Part shown: one piece after another, positions 57,735 to 64,000 of the stretch | How the letters are laid out: every line of letters begins with the position of its first letter | Numbering within the stretch: the stretch's first letter is position 1 | Assembly: GCA_963662175.1 (NCBI GenBank) | Contig: OY759218.1 | Coordinates: 25,566,051-25,630,050, forward strand | Length of the DNA: 64,000 bases | Origin: Aradus depressus | Lineage: Eukaryota; Arthropoda; Insecta; Hemiptera; Aradidae | Direction: 5' to 3' | Notes under the pieces: model-generated | Database searches by the model: none | What the model was told of the DNA's origin: nothing | The model's input: the letters and a program-made list of their open reading frames with translations, nothing else | Made by a program: the position numbers and the translations under genes

Positions 57735-58135
57735 TTAGTTCGGTCCTTTTCGCGGAGGATACTAATATTCTCGTGACGGCAAAAAACCCAACATCTTTGA
57801 AAGATTCCATATCTAAAGCTCTTAAATGATTAAAGAATATCTTCTCATCATTGAGTTATTGTTAAATGCGTCTAAAACAACTATTTTAAACTTCAAAACT
57901 ACGAATAAAATGGTAGAACAACCATTAACTGTTGATACTCTTTCTGCATCATTTAAAGATTTATAAAATTCCTAGATCTGCATATTGTTACGAAACTACC
58001 ATGGGCTGAACATGCTACGGTTATAGGTAAGAAAATGAATTCCGTTGGCTTCTTACTTCGTAATCTTAAAAAGATGGTGCCAAAGGAAACATTAATTACA
58101 TTATATTATGCATATTTCCATTCTTTAATCAATAT
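57735..58135 (+). mobile_element. LINE reverse transcriptase fragment
   Basis: Broken frames read EDTNILVTAKNPTSLKDSIS, LNASKTTILNF, KMNSVGFLLRNLKKMVPKE and ITLYYAYFHSLIN, the RT palm end and thumb of a Jockey/CR1-like LINE. It is followed within 55 bases by the hammerhead-like motif at 58,188. Confidence 0.65.
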
Positions 58136-58187
58136 ATAATCAATAATTTGTTTTTCTTGTTTTTCTCTTTTGTATTATTATTGTGAC

Positions 58188-58217
58188 CTGAGGAAGGGAC
58201 GTGAGAACGCCCCGAAA
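58188..58217 (+). ncRNA. Hammerhead-ribozyme-like core
   Basis: CTGAGGA, then a stem AGGGACGTGAGAACGCCCC (GGG/CCC and CGT/ACG around GAGA) and GAAA. This is the CUGANGA-stem II-GAAA order of hammerhead cores, with one extra base before the stem. Stem I and a cleavage site were not fixed, so this is a motif match only. Confidence 0.25.
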
Positions 58218-58395
58218 TGTCGTCGTGAAAAAGACACTTATGGAAAAGTTATCAACAATTATTATCTTAATTTAAATTAAATTAAAAAAATATATATACT
58301 TTATTTACTGTATAATATTATTATTTTCGTACTCATATTTTTAAGTTTAAGTATTTATTTATTAATTTCTTTTTACTTTTTAGTAGTATCGTTAT

Positions 58396-58419
58396 GGGGG
58401 GGGGGGGGGGGGGGGGGGG
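58396..58419 (+). repeat. G24 homopolymer
   Basis: Uninterrupted run of 24 G, followed by TACGGATCG. Its length is prone to sequencing error. The same length as the G24 at 15,391 may be coincidence or a read-length limit. Confidence 0.85.
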
Positions 58420-58655
58420 TACGGATCGAAGACTGGATAAACATAACATAACCATGACAACAAAAACATAAACATGCTTGAGGTACACTCTAAAATGGAG
58501 ATTTAACGTTAGAAACCTACAGAAATTAAATTTGCAGATTTATCGACAGAATCCAAGAGAAGCGAATAATGTGATCTCCTTAAAAAAGGCTCATAACGGC
58601 ATAGACTCCTATTACATAATACCTCAAAAATAATCAAATACTCAAAAATATGTAA

Positions 58656-58908
58656 CACAGGCGGATCCAGGATGTTCATTAGGGAAGGATAAACTTTCGT
58701 TGACAGGTTGAGTAACAGTCCAAGTCGGTAAACGAATGACGTCATTAATGTCTGTGCGCAAGACCGCAAGAGGCCCTTCGTTCATCACTAGGACGTCTTT
58801 CCCAATTTAACGTGCATATTTCTTTATCCTTAACGAAACTGACTTATGAGCCTCTGCGCTGGGGAGGGTGGTAATTCTGCTTTTACCTCCCTCTTGTATC
58901 CGCCACTG
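58656..58908. mobile_element. hAT-like MITE candidate
   Basis: Ends CACAGGCGGATCCAGG and, inverted, CAGTGGCGGATACAAG resemble the CAGTGGCGGATCCAG terminus common in hAT MITEs. Target duplications were not recognised. Confidence 0.45.
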
Positions 58909-59323
58909 AGTCTAATTTCAGTTAAAATAAATTGTTATTCCCTTCCCTGTTACCGACCTGCTCTCTGCTGTATTGTTACCAAGCTCAACCGAACTGTTAC
59001 TCTGCTATTTGTTATATTTATTCTGTTTTGCGTTATTAATATTGAATGAAGAAACTGCTATATATATATATATATGTTCGTTCTGTTTCTTTTTTTTTTC
59101 TTCCCCCTTTTGTACTTATTATTTTTGTCAGCATGGTTTATTGCCGTTTTACTTGTCGTAGCATACAAAACATTAACAAAGGATTGCAATTTTGTTCATC
59201 TATTTCTTTGCAAATTAACAGTAGGTACATAACGAAATTTTTGAATATATGTAACATGATTTTTTATTTTACTAAAAGGCGAGTGAAGTTATTAACATTT
59301 ATAGTATTTTTGCATTACATAAT

Positions 59324-59476
59324 AGTAGAGAAGTATTGTATGTTTTGCCCCCGTCTCATGAGGCTCCCTTGTGAGGCTCCCCTGTGAGTACCCTTGTGAG
59401 GCTCCCCTGTGAGTACCCTTGTGAGGCTCCCCTGAGCCTCATGAGGCGGGGGCAAAACATGCAATACTTCTCTACT
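59324..59476. mobile_element. Foldback MITE with 43-bp arms and 6-bp target duplication
   Basis: Arms AGTAGAGAAGTATTGTATGT.. (59324-59366) and complement (59434-59476), flanked by CATAAT on both sides. The loop is a tandem repeat, about 2.5 copies of a 25-base CCTTGTGAGGCTCCCCTGTG.. unit. The arm boundary GAGGCTC is part of the repeated unit. Confidence 0.85.
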
Positions 59477-59679
59477 CATAATATTTTATGCAGGGATCCT
59501 CCCCCCTGCCAGTCTCTTATTTTTTTATACTTATTATTATTATTTTTTATATAGTATAAGGAAGTTTTTTTTTTTTTTTGTGAATCACGCATCAGCGGTA
59601 CTGAGGCTCTCGCCCATACCCCGCCGAAAATAACTCCAACCTTCTAAATGTTTTAGATTAGAGCATCCTATTTGAGGGG

Positions 59680-60372
59680 AGTGCACCAATGGTAGAGTTA
59701 GTTCCTGGGAACTTCGCTCCGGCCCCAGTAGCAGAAACGGGCAGGGGACTGGCGTCCTGTGCTGGTGCCAGTAACCACATCCACTACGAATCCAACCTCA
59801 GTAGGTGGTGCCGCTTGGAAGCAACCACTCCCACATTTTGGCAAAGCCTAAGGTCCAGAATGGTCGTGGACCCGAGAGATGACCCGATAAACCCCTATGG
59901 TTCTCCACCAACTGGTTGAGCGGCGGGGATTGAGTCGATAAACATGGCACTACCGTACCCTGCGATCGCGAGCAGAAATCCCAACGCACGGGCACCGATC
60001 GGGGGGTATTATTCCCACCAGAGTGGGAGTATTAAGGCGCCCGCCCCTCACCAGTCATTATAATCGCCTTGTACGATACGTTCAGACCACCAGGAGAGAT
60101 ATTCTTACAGCCGCATTCTCCAGGCTGTTGCTGTATATAAGGTCACAGATGTGCCTAACAGCAAAGCTGTTTGACCTGTTAGTCGCCTTATACGATACCC
60201 TCGGACCAAGCGGGTCCGGGGGGGCCAAGCCCCTAGTCTGTATATTTATAGACCGTTCCCGGGACCCGCTCGGTGGCGCCAGCTACGCCGCTGTCCGTTA
60301 GTTCACTAAAACATCCGTGCCTCGACAATCGCAACTCCCGCCTCATGCAGCCGGGATCAGGACACCCCGAGA
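59680..60372 (+). repeat. GC-rich repeat of uncertain class
   Basis: Non-AT-rich block with no intact coding frame. It contains two related segments, ATAATCGCCTTGTACGATAC (60058) and TTAGTCGCCTTATACGATAC (60179). Such TCGCCTT.TACGATAC strings are typical of LINE untranslated ends, so a LINE UTR is the preferred reading. It sits between two AGTATAAGGAAGT motifs (59556 and 60375). Confidence 0.4.
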
Positions 60373-61310
60373 GTATAAGGAAGTATTATAATTGTTCGAA
60401 AATCCGAGATCGAGGTTTCAACTGATTTTCACGTCTCAACGTCCCCTGAATACGTTTTGACTATTTTCGCAATGATGTCTGCCTGTGCATATGTCTGTGT
60501 TTGTGTGTTGTGATTGAAAAGTTGTGAGCTCTCTAGCGCAATTACGATTGTAGCCATGAACTTGAAATTCGGAATGAAGGGTTCACATGTTCCAACTTAG
60601 GTCTGATTAGATTTTGGCCGAAATCGAAAATTGAGACCACTTTCCCCGGAAAGCTAACTTCATTTTACAAGACCTAATCAAAAAACTTTTTTTTGTAGAG
60701 AATATTGCAAGACATAATTTATATGTAATACGATTTTTTACAGGTCGCCCGGTTTTCGCGATACAAGCCGAAAACCATCTTGAAATGTAGTTTTAAAACA
60801 CATATTTTTTAACCTCTCCTTGATTTACCAAAATGGTTAGTTCTATCCAAAAATTAAATCTTATCGAAATTGTTTCTTATAAAATTTCCAATCGCTAATA
60901 AGTCCTGAGATTTGAAATAGGATCATTAGGACAAAAGTTATAGCGCCCCGAAGAATGTAAACTAAATGTCTAAGGAATATATCTAATTCCAACTAAATTT
61001 TAAATCGTAACTCATAGCAACGAACTTTAAAATACGATTTATGTATTTATTGGTAGTTTTTTGAAAATTTATAAAAATAAAGAAAAAAAATATGTGATGT
61101 GGCCATTACAGGACTTTCTTATATCAACCACGCTTACAGATCACTCTCTCTCTCACCCTCCCCTTCTCAAAATCATTTCATTTTGTCTCATTGTACAGCG
61201 TTATCTTGAGAGTGAACATTCTTATACCCAGTAACGCCAGTATGATATATTTTTGAGAAGGGGGAGAGAGAGTGATAGATATAAGGAAGTCCTGTAATAG
61301 CCACATCAAA
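60373..61310. repeat. Large foldback element, copy 2
   Basis: A long arm from ATCCGAGATCGAGGTTTCAA to ATTACAGGACTTTCTTATAT, a turn near 61.2 kb, and a short return arm (GAAGGGGGAGAGAGAGTGAT, ATATAAGGAAGTCCTGTAAT). It matches the right arm of the 55.8-56.9 kb element throughout (for example GGTCTGATTAGATTTTGGC and CTCATAGCAACGAACTTTA). Confidence 0.8.
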
Positions 61311-61426
61311 TATTTTTTATTGTTATTCTTAGCCAGGAAAAGTCCGTTGTTCGACTCTCAGTTACATAAAACAGCAATTGTATCCGTTATTAAATAATGT
61401 TATTTAAAAGTAGCAGTACCAGAGCA

Positions 61427-61962
61427 CAGGGGCATAGCCAGGATTTTGACCGGGGGGGGGGGCAAAATTAGGCTACAGGGGTGGGGAGTAGAGACTCCCG
61501 GGGACACAGTCCGCAGTTTCCGTGGTTAGTGGTGCAGAATTTTTGTTATTAATTTGGGAGACTCGGATCCCTAGAAGCTCCCCCTGAGGTAACCATTGAC
61601 TGTAATACTTAAGCTGACTTTACATGAGCAGCAAAAATGCAAAGCGCAGCAGCAGCAAATGCACGCTGTGGTTTCTGTGCTTTTAGAATTAAATTACTCA
61701 CATCCAATAGCGTGCATTTGCTGCTGTTGCGCTTTGCATTTTTACTGCGCATGTAAAATCAGCTTTAAGAGTATAAAGTATAACATAAATGAAGATTTTG
61801 AACGAGGAAATGAAATGATCGAATTCATGTATATTTAAATAAATGTAATATGACTTGTTTTGTACATGTACATTTGAGTAAAGCACAATTTTCGTTATCT
61901 TGGTTTTTTGTTCTGGCCAGGAGGGGCACGTGCCCCCCCCCCCCTCCCTGGCTACGCCCCTG
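61427..61962. mobile_element. hAT MITE with CAGGGGC(G/A)TAGCCAGG ends
   Basis: 536 bp. Termini CAGGGGCATAGCCAGG and inverted CAGGGGCGTAGCCAGG, each followed by a G-run. Flanking octamers CCAGAGCA and CTAGGGCA agree at 6 of 8, as for an aged hAT target duplication. Non-coding, with a second foldback inside. Confidence 0.82.
61608..61769. repeat. Nested foldback inside the hAT MITE
   Basis: CTTAAGCTGACTTTACATGA.. and the complement ending AAAATCAGCTTTAAG pair over about 60 bp with few mismatches, including GCAGCAGCAAATGCACGC. It looks like a MITE inserted into, or carried by, the hAT MITE. Confidence 0.75.
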
Positions 61963-62690
61963 CTAGGGCACAATAGCTACACAGCAATAGCGCTTTTGTC
62001 AAACAATTCTTCATTGGTACTTTTATTTTGACAGGCGCACCACCTAGCGGGAGCAATAATTACTAACTAAACAAGATCTGCCGAGAGGTGGCAGCACCAA
62101 CTGACGGACCTTAGTAGGACCATATTTGGTCAATATATCTGACAATGGACAATAATATTGATCGTACGCGGTGGGTATTGATGTAAGCATTTATACTGAT
62201 ATTATTGACGAAAATCTAGATATTTTGGAATCCAGACATCAATACTGGACGGTGTTGGGTATATTTTCGATACTAATGAAATTTCTGTCTGCGTTCGAAG
62301 TTCAGTATTTTACATTGAGTTACGAAGTTCAATAATTACACTATAGAAATAATTAACTAGGGGTAATTAAGGTTATTCAAATCATCTTTTTCTATCTATA
62401 TATTTTTTATGGGTGGTAGGGAGTAGGTATTTATTTGATGTTATCATTCTCATTTTATTATTTCTTTGATCATTGTTATTCTTATTTGTGTTGTACATAC
62501 TTTGTATGTGTTTGTTTTATTTCATTTTGTAAAATAAATTTATGTACTCTAGATATATTGGCTGAGATGGTATGGACACCTACGGACGTTCAGTGCGTTA
62601 AGGGATTCAGTGCCCTTACACCTCCCCTGGAAGCTCTGCTGTGGGAGTCCTAAATTTTGCCCAACCGTTTCATTAGGGTAGGGATCTACA

Positions 62691-62885
62691 TTCGCTAAAC
62701 GTATCAACGACAGGGGTTACATATTCAACGAAGCAACGGGAATTAAGTGCCTCCATCTTTGTAAAAAAGGTAGACAGCTTGACTCTCTGGAACAGCTGGA
62801 AATTAATAGAGCTATAAAACACGGGAATTGTTTGAACGATCAAACTCACTTCAAATTCTCACCCCTGTTAACGCCACTAAGTTAA
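62691..62885 (+). mobile_element. Penelope-like element fragment (GIY-YIG endonuclease end)
   Basis: An open frame of 64 codons ends at TAA and reads GIKCLHLCKKGRQLDSLEQL, then LNDQTHFKFSPLL. The L..C.KG..L..LEQ.EI and LNDQ..F..SPLL pattern is that of the C-terminus of Penelope-like elements. The RT and the GIY-YIG catalytic part are absent. Confidence 0.6.
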
Positions 62886-63220
62886 TATAATATATTGTGT
62901 ATTTTTTATTATAAAGAGTGTACGCATACAAATGTCTGAGGGAGGTTGATATTGGGGACATTGGTGTCTCCTTGGGTAGGGACATAAACAATGGACCAGG
63001 ACTTCAGTTTCAGGCGAATTCTGGATACATCCCTCGAGATAGAGAGCATAGAACCTGTTTGTGGATGTCAGTGCAGCCGATACGGTGAGGAGACCAGACC
63101 GCAGCAATAAAGCAATAAAGTAATGGAGGAACTGAGACTGGCCAGAAAGTTGATTCGACTGGTGCAGCTCACTACGTGAGATGTAGAGAGCAGCACCAGG
63201 ATCTAGTTTGACCTGACACC

Positions 63221-63940
63221 CTGGTGCTAAAGAATGGTCTGCGGCAGGGTGATGTCTTGGTCTGTCACCTGTTCAATGTAGCCTTGGAGAAGTTGATAAG
63301 GGACTCTGGCATCCAGACCAACGGACACATCCATCCATGTAAACATCATACCCCGGTTAGAGTAAGACCTAAGAAGCTCTTTCAAGGCTCTTGAGGCGGC
63401 GGCTAGGCGAATGGACTTAATCGAAAGCAAAACAAAATACATGGCAGCAGGAGCCAGACGAAAAAAAAACCTGAACCATCTTCAAGTCCCTGGGTATTCG
63501 TTCGAGACGGTAAGGGGTTTTTCCACTTTTGCTCATTTAAAGACCAGCCCAATGACGTGCGGGCAGAGGACGGCCGGAGGACACTTGCTGCCAGCCGAAG
63601 TTACTATGGCCAGTAGTCTTGGCAACTCCCCAGGGATATGAAGTGCTGCACTACTTCTTCAATTCCCTCGAAATTTCTTTCAGCTTGTTCAATTCGGTCC
63701 TACCGACTGCACCAAAAGTGTAATGTTATATTATAAGTACACTTAAAAACATTTAAAAAGATAAAATAGAGAAAACCGATGTTTTACAAAAATATTGTCT
63801 ATTTCACAAAATATATATAATATGGGAGTACTTTCGGTATTGCTTATTGTATGTAGTATTTGTTAAGTCGTGGCTGAAGATGGTAGCAATACCGAAAGTT
63901 CTCCCATATTATATATATTTTGTGAAATAAGCAATATTTT
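63221..63940 (+). mobile_element. Composite element copy B: RT fragment without YADD plus hairpin end
   Basis: Reads NGLRQGDVLVCHLFNVALEK and [11 protein letters not shown], then jumps to [20 protein letters not shown], so the catalytic YADD block is lost. The 3' part and hairpin (arms about 63790-63844 and 63884-63938) match copy A at 47,575-48,305 across the module with scattered differences. The shared deletion and shared hairpin indicate descent from one composite. Confidence 0.78.
63790..63938. repeat. Hairpin end of composite B
   Basis: Same arms as 48,146-48,295, with CTGAAGATGGTAGCAATACC then GAAA in the right half. The loop has 4 extra bases (GTAT) compared with copy A. Confidence 0.82.
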
Positions 63941-64000
63941 TTTTTTTAAATAATTTATTTTTTATTAAGTGTTTCACACTATCCCTGCAGAAAATGTTAA

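Noticed and set aside
62877..63107. 76-codon minus-strand ORF
   Set aside because: No family resemblance; it partly overlaps the Penelope fragment's end on the other strand and looks random.

Overview
The window is a piece of AT-rich eukaryotic, almost certainly arthropod (insect), genome. Introns are spliced with GT/AG signals, long AT-rich introns separate short conserved exons, and LINE, hAT, PIF/Harbinger, Tigger and Penelope relics of insect type are dense. Three host genes can be read exon by exon. No bacterial gene organisation, CRISPR array or rRNA is visible. The host order is not decided by the sequence; a hemipteran is a guess.

Region 1 (20-22,324, minus strand): protein kinase D (PRKD/PKD). 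Eleven in-frame exons encode 602 residues from the first visible ATG: the N-terminal ubiquitin-like region, C1a, C1b, the PH domain and the kinase N-lobe. The left window edge cuts the gene before the catalytic loop. Its introns hold a Jockey-type LINE (3,799-7,135) inserted immediately behind the 5' splice site of a PH-domain exon, a deleted PIF/Harbinger element, an unplaced GC-rich segment (about 9.0-10.1 kb), SINE-like and foldback elements, and other LINE remnants.

Region 2 (22.3-26.3 kb): the divergent gap between PKD and the next gene. It is largely filled by an old minus-strand LINE carrying endonuclease and RNase H, interrupted by a younger plus-strand LINE 3' end. Region 3 (26,331-36,226, plus strand): a complete coding sequence for the KH-domain splicing regulator Nova/pasilla, 8 coding exons and 490 residues, with three KH domains. 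Introns contain a degenerate minisatellite, LINE fragments, a 200-bp near-perfect palindrome and a large antisense CFDP2/RTE-like LINE.

Region 4 (36.2-50.1 kb): no convincing host gene. The first part is probably pasilla 3' UTR. It holds a hairpin, a Tigger/pogo element, several foldback repeats and a composite of LINE fragment plus hairpin. Region 5 (50,150-57,315, minus strand): a four-exon gene whose first three exons look like the gamete fusogen HAP2/GCS1 (signal peptide, conserved Cys pattern, GFCCSC motif). The fourth exon leaves the family immediately after GFCCSCD and ends in an unfamiliar 162-residue segment without a membrane anchor, so the gene is truncated, chimeric or alternatively terminated.

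Region 6 (57.3-64 kb): a repeat field with large inverted-repeat elements, hAT MITEs, a Penelope-like GIY-YIG fragment and a second copy of the composite element seen at 47.6-48.3 kb. The three host genes do not obviously form one pathway. PKD is a signalling kinase, pasilla an RNA-binding splicing factor and HAP2 a gamete-surface fusogen. The best leads are the HAP2 C-terminal replacement, the LINE insertion at a PKD splice donor, the two RT-dead composites with hairpin tails and hammerhead-like cores, and the repeated long foldback family.
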